Source of the DNA: BOG-994 sp049514215
Lineage (GTDB): Bacteria > Pseudomonadota > Gammaproteobacteria > Burkholderiales > Burkholderiaceae_D
NCBI GenBank assembly: GCA_049514215.1
Contig: JBEKVI010000015.1
Location: 18,189 to 82,188 of the forward strand
DNA: 64,000 nucleotides
Direction: 5' to 3'
Below the pieces are notes generated by a model. It ran no database searches and was not told where the DNA came from. It saw only the letters and a list, made by a program, of their open reading frames with translations. The position numbers and the translations under genes are program-made. This document shows, piece by piece, positions 52,532-61,060 of this stretch. The stretch's first letter is position 1. Each line of letters begins with the position of its first letter.

Positions 52532-55486
52532 TTACTGACAGGCTTCGCATTCATCGAATCCCGCATCGCCTGGTTTGAGCATGCAAACCTGGCCTAGGAT
52601 CTCGGGCTCAGGTAGGGCCTGGGGTCCGGCCGAGGAGGCGCGGGCGCCCAAGCCGCCATCGACCGGGACCGAATTGAGTTCGCCTCCCCGGCCCGTCGAT
52701 TTCTCGGCGCTCGAGGCCGACAGCGTGCGCAGGTAGTAGGTCGTCTTCAAGCCGCGCAGCCACGCCAGCTTGTACGTCTCGTCGAGCTTCTTTCCCGACA
52801 CGCCGGCCATATAGATGTTCAGCGACTGGGCCTGGTCGATCCATTTTTGCCGGCGCGAGGCGGCCTCGACCAGCCACTTGGGTTCGACCTCGAAGGCGGT
52901 CGCATAGATCAGGCGCAATTCCTGCGGCACGCGGTCAATCTTGGCGAGGCTGCCGTCAAAGAACTTCAGATCAGCGACCATGACCTCGTCCCACAGACCG
53001 AGCTTCTTGAGGTCGCGCGCCAGGTAGTCGTTGACGATCGTGAATTCGCCCGACAGGTTGGATTTGACGTAGAGGTTTTCGAAGGTCGGCTCGATGCACG
53101 CCGATACGCCGATGATGTTCGAGATCGTGGCTGTTGGCGCAATCGCGATGCAGTTCGAGTTGCGCATGCCGAATTGGCGGATGCGCTCGCGCAGCGCATC
53201 CCAGTCCATGCTCGTGGAGGCATCCACTTCGACGTAGCCGCCACGCTCTTCGGCCAGGAGCTTTATCGTATCCTGCGGCAGGATGTCGCGATCCCACAAC
53301 GAACCGCGGTAGCTCGAGTAGCGTCCCCGTTCCTCGGCCAGCTCGGTCGATGCCCAGTAGGCGAAATAGCACACGGCTTCCATGGAACGGTCGGCGAATT
53401 CGACCGCCCCCTCGGAAGCATAGGGCAGGCGCAACAGGTGCAGGCAGTCCTGGAAGCCCATGATCCCAAGGCCGACCGGTCGATGGCGCAGGTTCGAATC
53501 CCGTGCCTTGTTGACCGCGTAGTAATTGATGTCGATGACGTTATCGAGCATGCGCATCGCCGTGCGCACGGTTTTCTGCAGCTTGATGTGGTCGAGCGCA
53601 AAGCGGCCATCCGCCTGGCGGGCCATGTGGGCGACCAGATTCACCGAGCCCAGATTGCACACGGCGATCTCGGCTTCGTTGGTGTTCAAGGTGATCTCGG
53701 TGCACAGGTTCGACGAATGCACCACCCCCCGGTGCTGCTGCGGGGACCGGATATTGCAGGGGTCCTTGAAGGTGATCCAGGGATGCCCCGTCTCAAAGAG
53801 CATGGAGAGCATCTTGCGCCACAGCGCCGTGGCCTGGACCTTCCTGAAGGGCTTCAGTTCGCCCCGCGCCGCCTTTTCCTCATAGCGCAGATACGCTTCC
53901 TCGAACGCGCGCCCCACTTTTTCATGGAGATCGGGAACCGACGAAGGCGAAAACAGGGTCCACTCCCCGTTCTCCATGACCCGCTTCATGAACAGGTCCG
54001 GAATCCAGTTGGCCGTGTTCATGTCGTGGGTGCGGCGCCGATCGTCGCCGGTGTTCTTGCGCAGCTCGAGAAATTCCTCGACATCGAGGTGCCAGGTCTC
54101 CAGATAGCAGCACACCGCGCCCTTGCGCTTGCCGCCCTGGTTCACCGCCACGGCGGTGTCGTTGACGACTTTCAAAAACGGGACCACGCCCTGGGACTCG
54201 CCGTTGGTTCCCTTGATGTGCGAGCCCATGGCGCGCACCGGGGTCCAGTCGTTGCCCAGTCCTCCTGCGTATTTGGCCAGGAGGGCGTTTTCCTTGATCG
54301 ATTCGTAGATTCCGTCGAGGTTGTCGGCGACCGTCGTCAAATAGCACGACGACAGCTGAGAATGGCGGGTCCCGGCGTTAAAGAGGGTTGGCGTCGAGCT
54401 CATGAAGTCAAAGCGCGAGAGGATCTCGTAGAACTCCACGGCGCGCGTCTCGCGGTCAATCTCGTTGAGCGCGAGCCCCATGGCCACGCGCATGAAAAAG
54501 GCCTGGGGCAGTTCGATACGCCGTCCGTCCTTGCTAAAAGAGTCGGAACGGTCTGTCAGAAAGTACCGGTCGTAGAGCGTCTGCAGTCCGATATAGTCGA
54601 ACTGCAGGTCACGCCGTGCGTCGAGCGCCTTGGCGAGCTTGGCCAGATCGTACTGGGCCAGACGCTCGTCCAAGAGCTCGACGTCGATCCCGCGCTTGAT
54701 GAATTTCGGGAAATAGAGCGCGTAGCGGGCCTGCATCCCGGCCTGATCGACCTCTTCGTGAAGGACTTCCTTGCGAACGGTGTGCAGCAGGAGCCGTGCC
54801 GTGACCTTGCTGTAGGCAGGATCGTTCTCGAGCTGCGAGCGGGCCGCGAGAATGGCCGACTTGTGGACCTCCTCGATCGGCACCCCGTCGTAGAGGTTCT
54901 TGATGGTCTCGGCCACAATCACGGTCGGATCCACAAACTCGGTGAGACCCTCGCAGGCCGCCTCGATGAGCGAGCGAATGCGCGCGGCATCGAAGGGGAC
55001 GCGCTGTCCGTTTTCGATGACATGCAACTGCGGCGTCTGCGCAGCGTCTCCTTCTTTGCGGTTTTGTGCGCGCTCTTGCGCGCGGCGTTCCCGGTAGAGG
55101 ACATAGGAGCGCGCCACTTCGTGTTCGCCCGCCCGCATGAGGGCCAGTTCAACCTGGTCCTGGATATCTTCGATATGGACTGTGCCGCCCGAAGGCATAC
55201 GACGCATGAGCGAGCCCACCACCCCGCCGGTGAGCGCTTCGACGACTTCCCGGATGCGCGCCGAGGCGGCACCGTGACCGCCGTTGACCGCAAGAAAGGC
55301 CTTGGTCAAGGCGATCGAAATCTTGGCGGGCTCAAAGCCGACCACCGCGCCATTTCTTCGAATTACCTTGTAGTCCGTGAATTCCGCCCGACCCGCTGCG
55401 AGACCGCCCAAGGTGGTTAAGGAACCCGCCGGCGGAAGTGGATTGGATTGACCGGCTGCCGTCTGATTGGACCATTGCATGTGCAC
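52532..55486 (-). CDS. nrdA: Ribonucleotide reductase class I, alpha subunit
   Basis: 984 residues. Two ATP-cones at the N-terminus (YKVIRRNGAVVGFEPAKIS near 39 and LHVIENGQRVPFDAARIR near 154), then the ten-stranded barrel: SSCYLTTVADN, radical site NLCTEITLN with C595, VCNLGSVNLV, the YY pair of the radical path in KTTYYLRTLSA, and a C-terminal CEACQ that relays reducing power from thioredoxin. A duplicated ATP-cone is a known variation that alters dATP inhibition. Tandem NrdR boxes lie about 280 bases upstream. Confidence 0.97.
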   Translation of the reverse strand: MHMQWSNQTAAGQSNPLPPAGSLTTLGGLAAGRAEFTDYKVIRRNGAVVGFEPAKISIALTKAFLAVNGGHGAASARIREVVEALTGGVVGSLMRRMPSGGTVHIEDIQDQVELALMRAGEHEVARSYVLYRERRAQERAQNRKEGDAAQTPQLHVIENGQRVPFDAARIRSLIEAACEGLTEFVDPTVIVAETIKNLYDGVPIEEVHKSAILAARSQLENDPAYSKVTARLLLHTVRKEVLHEEVDQAGMQARYALYFPKFIKRGIDVELLDERLAQYDLAKLAKALDARRDLQFDYIGLQTLYDRYFLTDRSDSFSKDGRRIELPQAFFMRVAMGLALNEIDRETRAVEFYEILSRFDFMSSTPTLFNAGTRHSQLSSCYLTTVADNLDGIYESIKENALLAKYAGGLGNDWTPVRAMGSHIKGTNGESQGVVPFLKVVNDTAVAVNQGGKRKGAVCCYLETWHLDVEEFLELRKNTGDDRRRTHDMNTANWIPDLFMKRVMENGEWTLFSPSSVPDLHEKVGRAFEEAYLRYEEKAARGELKPFRKVQATALWRKMLSMLFETGHPWITFKDPCNIRSPQQHRGVVHSSNLCTEITLNTNEAEIAVCNLGSVNLVAHMARQADGRFALDHIKLQKTVRTAMRMLDNVIDINYYAVNKARDSNLRHRPVGLGIMGFQDCLHLLRLPYASEGAVEFADRSMEAVCYFAYWASTELAEERGRYSSYRGSLWDRDILPQDTIKLLAEERGGYVEVDASTSMDWDALRERIRQFGMRNSNCIAIAPTATISNIIGVSACIEPTFENLYVKSNLSGEFTIVNDYLARDLKKLGLWDEVMVADLKFFDGSLAKIDRVPQELRLIYATAFEVEPKWLVEAASRRQKWIDQAQSLNIYMAGVSGKKLDETYKLAWLRGLKTTYYLRTLSASSAEKSTGRGGELNSVPVDGGLGARASSAGPQALPEPEILGQVCMLKPGDAGFDECEACQ

Positions 55487-55763
55487 CTCCGATTTGTTCG
55501 ACTAATTGTTTGAACTGACGTCTTTCGCAATGACGGGGGAGGATCCCCGACCGGCTAGATGAGGAGCCGACTGGCGAATTTTGAAAGACGGAGTTGGCCT
55601 AGCTTGGCAAGAGGGAGTTCTGTGGCCTGGATGAAGAAGGATCCGACGAGGGTGGTTGGAGATCCTTCAAAGCGGCGGCGATGCGCCATTCCAGTGTCAG
55701 CCATTCTTTCGGTCTCACCTAGGAAGATTGGATTGAGCTACTACATCGAGCCAAGACTGCGGG

Positions 55764-55779
55764 CCACTACCTATAGTAG
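55764..55779. promoter_or_regulatory. NrdR box, nrdA-proximal
   Basis: CCACTACCTATAGTAG matches the NrdR consensus ACACTATATATAGTGT at 11 of 16 positions. It overlaps the minus-strand -10 candidate TACTAT (55773-55778). Confidence 0.65.
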
Positions 55780-55794
55780 ATCGCCACCCTCTGG

Positions 55795-55810
55795 ATACTA
55801 ATTCTAGTAG
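55795..55810. promoter_or_regulatory. NrdR box, nrdA-distal
   Basis: ATACTAATTCTAGTAG matches the consensus at 10 of 16 positions. It starts exactly 31 bp from the first box, the three-helical-turn spacing known for NrdR, and overlaps the candidate -35 (TTAGTA). Confidence 0.62.
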
Positions 55811-55850
55811 CCAAGTGCCATGGACGCAAGTTCTTTCGTCGACGCGATCG

Positions 55851-55903
55851 TGCTCCACAGGCTATCCACCTGTTCTGCACAAGTAGTCCACAATGTTGCC
55901 CAC
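55851..55903. promoter_or_regulatory. Cluster of DnaA-box-like 9-mers
   Basis: Five near matches to TTATCCACA on the same strand: 55851-55859, 55862-55870, 55873-55881, 55884-55892 and 55895-55903. Each has 7 of 9 matches and each starts 11 bp after the previous one, one helical turn. In E. coli DnaA regulates nrdAB through such sites. Confidence 0.5.
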
Positions 55904-55982
55904 AGCATGCACTCTGCGCTGCGCAAACGATCAAGGATTTTTGCGCAATCGAGCACCGGGCGGCTGTCTATCCTTGCTGCGC

Positions 55983-56561
55983 TCAGACGCGCATGCGCCT
56001 GAGCGGGACGTGCCCGGATTCGAGAAAACGGGACCACTCGAAAAGCGCTCCGGGATCGCTCTTGCGACCGGGCGCGATCTCGCTGTGCGCGGCTGCGGCC
56101 GCGAGCGGATAGGCCTTGGCGAGGCTGCGGGCCACGCGGGCGAGAACCTCATATTGGACGGGCTCGAACCCGAGCGTGTCGATCCCTTCCAATTCAATGC
56201 CGATGGAGAAATCGTTGCATCGGTCGCGGCCCTCGAAGTGCGAGACCCCCGCGTGCCAGGCCCTCTTGGTGCAGGCAACGAACTGGATCAGCTGCCCATC
56301 GCGACGCACCAAAAAATGTGCGGAAACCTTCAGGCCGCGGATCTGTTCGAAATACGGGTGCGCACCCCAGTCGAGTCGGTTCGTGAACAGATCCAGCACC
56401 GACGGTCCGCCGAATTCGCCTGGCGGAAGACTTATGCAATGGATGACGAGCAGTTCGATCGCGACCCCAGAGGGCCTGTCGTCGAAGTTGGGCGAAGGCA
56501 CGCGGGTGGCTGCGCGGCACCAGCCCTGATCGTCCAGATGCCAGTTGGCCGATCGCGCCAC
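55983..56561 (-). CDS. ampD: 1,6-anhydro-MurNAc-L-alanine amidase
   Basis: Cytosolic zinc amidase that splits anhydro-muropeptides during murein recycling. 192 residues; zinc ligands H41 (VIHCISLPPGEFGG), H159 and D169 (HSEIAPGRKSDPG) have the same 10-residue spacing as H154/D164 of AmpD. It feeds Mpl and can modulate beta-lactamase induction where AmpR exists. Starts with GTG 56561. It is separated from pilR by a long imperfect hairpin. Confidence 0.95.
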   Translation of the reverse strand: MARSANWHLDDQGWCRAATRVPSPNFDDRPSGVAIELLVIHCISLPPGEFGGPSVLDLFTNRLDWGAHPYFEQIRGLKVSAHFLVRRDGQLIQFVACTKRAWHAGVSHFEGRDRCNDFSIGIELEGIDTLGFEPVQYEVLARVARSLAKAYPLAAAAAHSEIAPGRKSDPGALFEWSRFLESGHVPLRRMRV

Positions 56562-56569
56562 GGCTAGGA

Positions 56570-56633
56570 GACCGAAGCGTCAGGGCCAGGCACGCTTGGG
56601 CCTGCTCTTTGGCCCAAGCGAGTCGCCTCGGTC
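56570..56633. terminator. Two-tier stem-loop between pilR and ampD
   Basis: Inner perfect 10-bp stem 56593-56602 / 56611-56620 with an 8-nt loop; outer arms 56570-56579 / 56624-56633 pair at 9 of 10 positions. It starts four bases after the pilR stop. No U-tract; it may end pilSR transcripts or lie upstream of ampD as a processing site. Confidence 0.5.
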
Positions 56634-56637
56634 TGCC

Positions 56638-58119
56638 TCATTGAATATTGAGTCGCTGCATGCGATAGCGCAGTTGTCGAAACGTGATGCCCAAAAGCTC
56701 CGCTGCGGCAGTGCGGTTGTAGCGCGTTTGCGCAAGGGCGCGTTCGATGACTTCCTTTTCAATGCGATCCAGATGCTCGGGAAGCGTCCCGTGAAACCCG
56801 AGGACATTGGGCACCGAAGCCGGCGCAGGCGCCTCACTCGGAGCGCTCGCTGTGCCCTCCGGCGCCGGGGCCGCAAAGGGGGGCGCCTCGCTCGGCTGCG
56901 CATTGCTCAGATGGGCCAGTTCGAGATCGCTTGCATCGATGACACCGGTCTCGGAGAAGGCGCTTGAGCGCTCGAGAATATTGCCCAATTCGCGCACGTT
57001 GCCCGGGAAGGCATAGGCGGCGAGCTTTTCGACGGCGGCGTCGGTGAGCACCATGTTCGGCGCGAGTTGCTTCAGGATGTGGTGCGCAAGCAGCGGAATA
57101 TCATCACGCCGATCGCGCAGAGGCGGAATCCGGATATCGATGACGTTCAAGCGATAGAACAAATCCTGACGAAAGCGACCTTGACTGACCAGCTGGGCGA
57201 GATTTTGATGGGTCGCACTAACCAGCCGCACATCGAGTTGCTCTTCGGTCATGCCGCCCACCCGTCGAACGGAACGCTCCTGGATCGCACGCAAGAGCTT
57301 CACTTGCATGGGCAAAGGCAGATCGGCGACTTCGTCCAGAAAGAGCGTACCGGCGCGTGCCGTCTGAAAGTGACCGTCGCGATCGCTGTCGGCCCCGGTG
57401 AAAGCGCCCTTGCGATATCCGAAGAACTCCGCCTCCATCAGCTGCTCCGGGATCGCACCGCAATTGACCGCTACAAATGGCCCGTCGCGCCGTCCGCTGC
57501 AACTGTGGATGGCCCGGGCCACAAGCTCCTTGCCGCTGCCGGACTCGCCGCTGATGGCAACCGGCGCCTGAGACCGCGCCACGCGCCGGATCAAGGCGCG
57601 CACGTCGCGAATCGCCGCAGACTCTCCCAAAAGGCGCGCCAGCACGTCCCCGCTGGCCGCGTCGGCCTTACTGCTGGCCGCATCCTTGGGGGGTGGGCGG
57701 ACCGCGGGGCGTTCGGCGCTCGCGCGAAACGATTGCACGGCGGCCTGGACGAGATTGCGCAATTGTTCCAGTGAAACCGGCTTCGACAGATAGTCGAACG
57801 CGCCGGCCTTTAAGGCCGCCACCGCGTTGTCGGTACTTCCGAAGGCGGTGATGACGGCCACAAGCGTGGCCGGGAATTCGCGCGCAATGGTCTCGACGAG
57901 CTCCATCCCCGAGCCATCGGGCAGGCGCATGTCGGTCAGACACAGTGCGTAGGAAGTGCGCGCGAGCGCCTCGCGCGCGGCCTGGGCAGTCGCAGCACTA
58001 TCGACATCAAGCCCCATGCGCACGAGGGTGATCTCGAGCAGTTCGCGCAGATCAGGCTCGTCATCGACGACGAGCACCCGCGGAAAGGAGCGCGACGCAC
58101 TGGGGGCCGGGCTAGTCAT
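56638..58119 (-). CDS. pilR: PilR, sigma-54-dependent response regulator
   Basis: 493 residues: receiver domain (1-130) with phospho-acceptor D63 in LCLTDMRLPDGSG; AAA+ domain with Walker A GESGSGKE (191-198), the sigma-54 contact loop GAFTGA (238-243) and GTLFLDEVADLPL; C-terminal Fis-type helix-turn-helix NRTAAAELLGITFRQLRYRM. It activates pilin (pilA) transcription in other bacteria; pilA is not in the window. It overlaps pilS by 8 bases. Confidence 0.95.
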   Translation of the reverse strand: MTSPAPSASRSFPRVLVVDDEPDLRELLEITLVRMGLDVDSAATAQAAREALARTSYALCLTDMRLPDGSGMELVETIAREFPATLVAVITAFGSTDNAVAALKAGAFDYLSKPVSLEQLRNLVQAAVQSFRASAERPAVRPPPKDAASSKADAASGDVLARLLGESAAIRDVRALIRRVARSQAPVAISGESGSGKELVARAIHSCSGRRDGPFVAVNCGAIPEQLMEAEFFGYRKGAFTGADSDRDGHFQTARAGTLFLDEVADLPLPMQVKLLRAIQERSVRRVGGMTEEQLDVRLVSATHQNLAQLVSQGRFRQDLFYRLNVIDIRIPPLRDRRDDIPLLAHHILKQLAPNMVLTDAAVEKLAAYAFPGNVRELGNILERSSAFSETGVIDASDLELAHLSNAQPSEAPPFAAPAPEGTASAPSEAPAPASVPNVLGFHGTLPEHLDRIEKEVIERALAQTRYNRTAAAELLGITFRQLRYRMQRLNIQ

Positions 58120-59863
58120 CGATTGAATGATCCGTTTTTACCGCGCCAGGGCGCGCTTCCTCGAACGACTGGTCGAGCCAGCCGGCGGCATTGATCACGA
58201 ACCCTCCCTTTTTGGAGAGGTCCGCATTCGGAACATACCCTAGCGTGCCCCCATTCGCCAAGCACAACTCCCGGGCGAGGTAGAGTCCCAAGCCCGTGCC
58301 CCGGTGATGCGTGGTAAAGAATGGCTCGAAAAGGTGACGACGGGTTTCGGCATCGATGCCCGTGCCGTCATCCTGCACGATGAGCTCGATGCGTTCCACA
58401 TCGCGGGGTGGCAAGGCGCTGCGCGACTTCGAACTGCGGGAATCGGTGGGTACAACCGGGACCACGACAACGCTGATGCTGGCCTCGCTGCCGCTGGCGT
58501 GGCGTGCCGCGTTTTGCAGCAGATTGATCACCACCTGACGCAGATGGTCGCGGTTAAAGTAGAGAACCGGACGCGCGTAGATCGAGACGTCGACGGCCGA
58601 GGCCGCATAGCCGTGATCGCGACAGAACTCTTCGAGTACCTCGGCAAGGAAATCCGGCAGATCGATCTGATCGGCCTGCACCGGACCACGCCTTGAGAGC
58701 TGCAAGATGTTCTCGACGATGCGATCCAGGCGGCGCGTATTGTCCTGCACGATCTTCAAAAGCCGCATATCGGGGCCCTGCGTCATTGCCTCGGCGAGCA
58801 AGGCACTCGCGTGGCTGATGGCCGCCAAGGGATTCCGGATCTCGTGCGCGATGCTGGCGGTGAGCCTGCCCATCGAAGCCAGTTTGAGCTGCTGCGCCCG
58901 CTCGTCGACGCGCTGCAAGTCTTCCAGAAAGAGCACGTGGCCCCCGGCGGCCTGATTTCTCTGGGCCGAGACAAAGCGGGCGCGAAGCCGTTCCACGGCA
59001 ATGCCGGCTTCCTCGGTCTCATCGGCGCCAATCGTCAATTCAAAGGTCTCGGCTACGGTACCTGGCCACTGGAGCCAAGCGACGAAGTGATCGTGGATGC
59101 GCCGTCCCACCGGGTCATCGCGCCAGCCCAGTCGCACGAGGTTCTCCGGATTGGCCACGCGCAGCATGCGCGCTGCGGCCGGATTTAGGGCGCTCGGGCT
59201 GCCGTCCTCGGCCAGGATCAGAACGCCGTCTTGCATGTCAGCCACGACCAGCCGATTGATCTCGATCTGACGCTCCAGATCCACGCCGCGTCGCTGGGCA
59301 ATCGCCTGCTGGGCCATGAGCCGAGCGGCCAGACGATTGATGACCAGGGCAATGGCAAAGCAGGCGATGCCGTAGAGGCCGGCTTGCAGGGTGCTGGCCG
59401 GATTGCCCTCGCCCGACAGATTGTGGACTGCCGTCTCGCCGAGAATCGAGATCGTTGCCGCCGCGGCAAATCCCGCCGACAAAAGGAGAGGACTCATCAC
59501 CGAGGCGCCGGCAATGGGTAAAAGATAGAGCACGCCGATGCCCCCGCGCACCCCGCCTGTGGCATGCATCAAAAAGGTGATGGCCACCAGGTCGAGAATG
59601 AGCTGGGCGACCAGTTGTAGGTAGAACCTGCGGTGATGGACGCTCGCCAGGTAACTGAACATCGCGCCAAACACCCCGTAGGCGATGAGCGTGCGCTCGA
59701 ACCAGCCGTTGGCGGTCGAGGCAGTCTCATCGGAGCCGCCGGAAAGCACCATGGTCAGCGCCAGCAGCACCACCACCACAAGACGGGAGAAGCTGAAGTA
59801 GCGCAGCGACACCCAAAACGAGATTCCCGGATTGGGTAGGTAGCTGCTATTCGGTATCAGCAT
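58112..59863 (-). CDS. pilS: PilS, membrane sensor histidine kinase
   Basis: 583 residues. Six membrane helices in the first 190 residues, a PAS-like region (about 205-310) with LVVADMQDGVLILAEDGSPS, then the kinase: phospho-His H340 in SIAHEIRNPLAAISHAS, NLLQNAARHASG, VQDDGTGID and HHRGTGLGLYLARELC. PilS phosphorylates PilR and is known to sense pilin in the membrane. The ATG overlaps the end of the PP0621-type gene by 17 bases. Confidence 0.95.
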   Translation of the reverse strand: MLIPNSSYLPNPGISFWVSLRYFSFSRLVVVVLLALTMVLSGGSDETASTANGWFERTLIAYGVFGAMFSYLASVHHRRFYLQLVAQLILDLVAITFLMHATGGVRGGIGVLYLLPIAGASVMSPLLLSAGFAAAATISILGETAVHNLSGEGNPASTLQAGLYGIACFAIALVINRLAARLMAQQAIAQRRGVDLERQIEINRLVVADMQDGVLILAEDGSPSALNPAAARMLRVANPENLVRLGWRDDPVGRRIHDHFVAWLQWPGTVAETFELTIGADETEEAGIAVERLRARFVSAQRNQAAGGHVLFLEDLQRVDERAQQLKLASMGRLTASIAHEIRNPLAAISHASALLAEAMTQGPDMRLLKIVQDNTRRLDRIVENILQLSRRGPVQADQIDLPDFLAEVLEEFCRDHGYAASAVDVSIYARPVLYFNRDHLRQVVINLLQNAARHASGSEASISVVVVPVVPTDSRSSKSRSALPPRDVERIELIVQDDGTGIDAETRRHLFEPFFTTHHRGTGLGLYLARELCLANGGTLGYVPNADLSKKGGFVINAAGWLDQSFEEARPGAVKTDHSIDD

Positions 59864-60095
59864 GGAGGGCCGATTGTTGGTGCGCGAGACTGCAAAAGTG
59901 GCGCCCGTCGCGGGAGTTTAGGGCGTCTTCAACCGGGAAGTGCACCCCGCAGTAGGCGCATTGCAGCATGGGCGCCGCCGAGCGGTCGGCGCGCCGGCCT
60001 CGCGTGCGAGGGGTCGTATTCTTGGGACGGCCCTGGCTCCAGAATAACCACCAGCCGCCAATGGCCAGCAACAGAAACAGCACCACGCGGGCCAC
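59847..60095 (-). CDS. PP0621 family protein, small zinc-binding-like membrane protein
   Basis: 82 residues: one N-terminal hydrophobic segment (about 3-20), a basic linker and a short metal-binding-like module with C46/C49 (LQCAYCGVHFP) and C68/H72 (HFCSLAHQ). The family is of unknown function and regularly precedes pilS in betaproteobacteria, so a role in the pilS-pilR transcript is plausible. It lies nine bases after the CcsA-like gene. Confidence 0.87.
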   Translation of the reverse strand: MARVVLFLLLAIGGWWLFWSQGRPKNTTPRTRGRRADRSAAPMLQCAYCGVHFPVEDALNSRDGRHFCSLAHQQSALHADTE

Positions 60096-60104
60096 GCCGC
60101 CTCC

Positions 60105-61007
60105 CTAGATACGGTGCAGCACGACTTCGAGAACGAAGCGGCTGCCGGCGTAGGCCAAGAACATGGCGACAAAGCCCGAGAGCGTCCAGCGCAGCGCGAC
60201 GCGGCCGCGCCAGCCATAGAGCCTGCGGCCGAACAAGAGCGCTCCGAAGATGAACCACGAAATCAGGGTAAAGACGGTCTTGTGGTCAAAAGTCAGGGGG
60301 CTGCCGAAGAGGGCTTCGTGAAACACGATGCCTGTGAGCACCGTCAACGTGAGGAGCGCAAATCCGAGCGCAACTAAGCGGAACAGAAGGCTCTCCATCG
60401 TCAGAAGTGGCGGCAACTGGCCCAAAATGGCGCCTTCCAAGTGATCCCACAGGCCCTGCCTGTGTCGGTCGCTCATCTCGGTGCGATGGAGCCAGCGATC
60501 CAACGCCGCCATCAAAAGGGCGTGCAGCGCTGCGATGGTCAAAAGACTGTAGGACGCCAGAGCGACGACGATATGGGCGTCAAAGGCCGGGTTGCGCGTG
60601 GCATTGGCGGCGGTCAGCGCCGAGGTCCCGGGAAACCACAAGGGCAAGAGCGCGCACAGGCCGGCAATCGGCAGGATTAAAAGGCGCATACTCGAGAGGG
60701 CATAGTAAAGACTCTCGACCCAAAATACCGCCACAGCGACCCACATGGTGGCCGACAACGCCGAGGCGAAGCCAAAGCGGATGCCTTCAGGACCGCGAAA
60801 GTCCAGGCCCAAAAGCCAAAGATGCAGCACCCAGACCGTGAAAAGACAGAGGCGCTCCAAAAGGCCGAAGGCGCGCGCCGAGGCGGAAATGGGCGCCGGC
60901 GCAGCCAGAAGGGCAGTCGATCCGGTTCTAGCGAGCGCACTTTGCCAGGCCCAAACCGCCAATACCAGATAGCCGATGCTGACCACGGCATACAGTAAAA
61001 TGAGCAT
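60105..61007 (-). CDS. CcsA/YpjD-like cytochrome c assembly family protein
   Basis: 300 residues with eight predicted membrane helices; FDHKTVFTLISWFIFGALLFGRRLYGWRGR marks the family through its parts FDHKTVFTLISWFIFGA and YGWRGR. The tryptophan-rich WWD haem motif of true CcsA is not evident, so it is closer to YpjD/HemX-like proteins; a haem-handling role is inference. It is divergent from ffh, an arrangement common in betaproteobacteria. A TAAACT box lies six bases before the ATG with no ribosome site, suggesting a leaderless mRNA. Confidence 0.88.
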   Translation of the reverse strand: MLILLYAVVSIGYLVLAVWAWQSALARTGSTALLAAPAPISASARAFGLLERLCLFTVWVLHLWLLGLDFRGPEGIRFGFASALSATMWVAVAVFWVESLYYALSSMRLLILPIAGLCALLPLWFPGTSALTAANATRNPAFDAHIVVALASYSLLTIAALHALLMAALDRWLHRTEMSDRHRQGLWDHLEGAILGQLPPLLTMESLLFRLVALGFALLTLTVLTGIVFHEALFGSPLTFDHKTVFTLISWFIFGALLFGRRLYGWRGRVALRWTLSGFVAMFLAYAGSRFVLEVVLHRI

Positions 61008-61013
61008 CGTTTG

Positions 61014-61019
61014 AGTTTA
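61014..61019 (-). promoter_or_regulatory. Putative -10 box of the ccsA-like operon
   Basis: Minus-strand TAAACT, six bases before the ATG. No -35 match. Listed because the spacing repeats that seen at algH and the RNase gene. Confidence 0.35.
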
Positions 61020-61060
61020 CACCAGCCCATGCGGCCCATTGTCTAGGCCGATCCAATCCC

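Larger units (their letters stand above)
55487..55982. other. 496-bp control region between ampD and nrdA
   Basis: No coding sequence supported. From the nrdA side: about 270 nt of presumed 5' leader, then the NrdR boxes with an embedded promoter, then the DnaA-box-like cluster at 55851-55903 and about 80 bases to the ampD stop. Plus-strand frames here are not convincing. Confidence 0.7.

Noticed and set aside
52847..55420. 857-codon open frame on the plus strand, antisense to nrdA
   Set aside because: A shadow caused by high G+C third positions; its sequence has no domain and nrdA on the other strand is unmistakable.
55851..55903. Chromosomal replication origin
   Set aside because: Only a DnaA-box-like cluster is present; there is no dnaA, dnaN, parAB or gidA gene, no AT-rich unwinding element, and the sites are only 7/9 matches.
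55804..56037. Small minus-strand ORF between ampD and nrdA
   Set aside because: It overlaps the end of ampD in another frame, and the DnaA-like and NrdR-like sites explain the region better.
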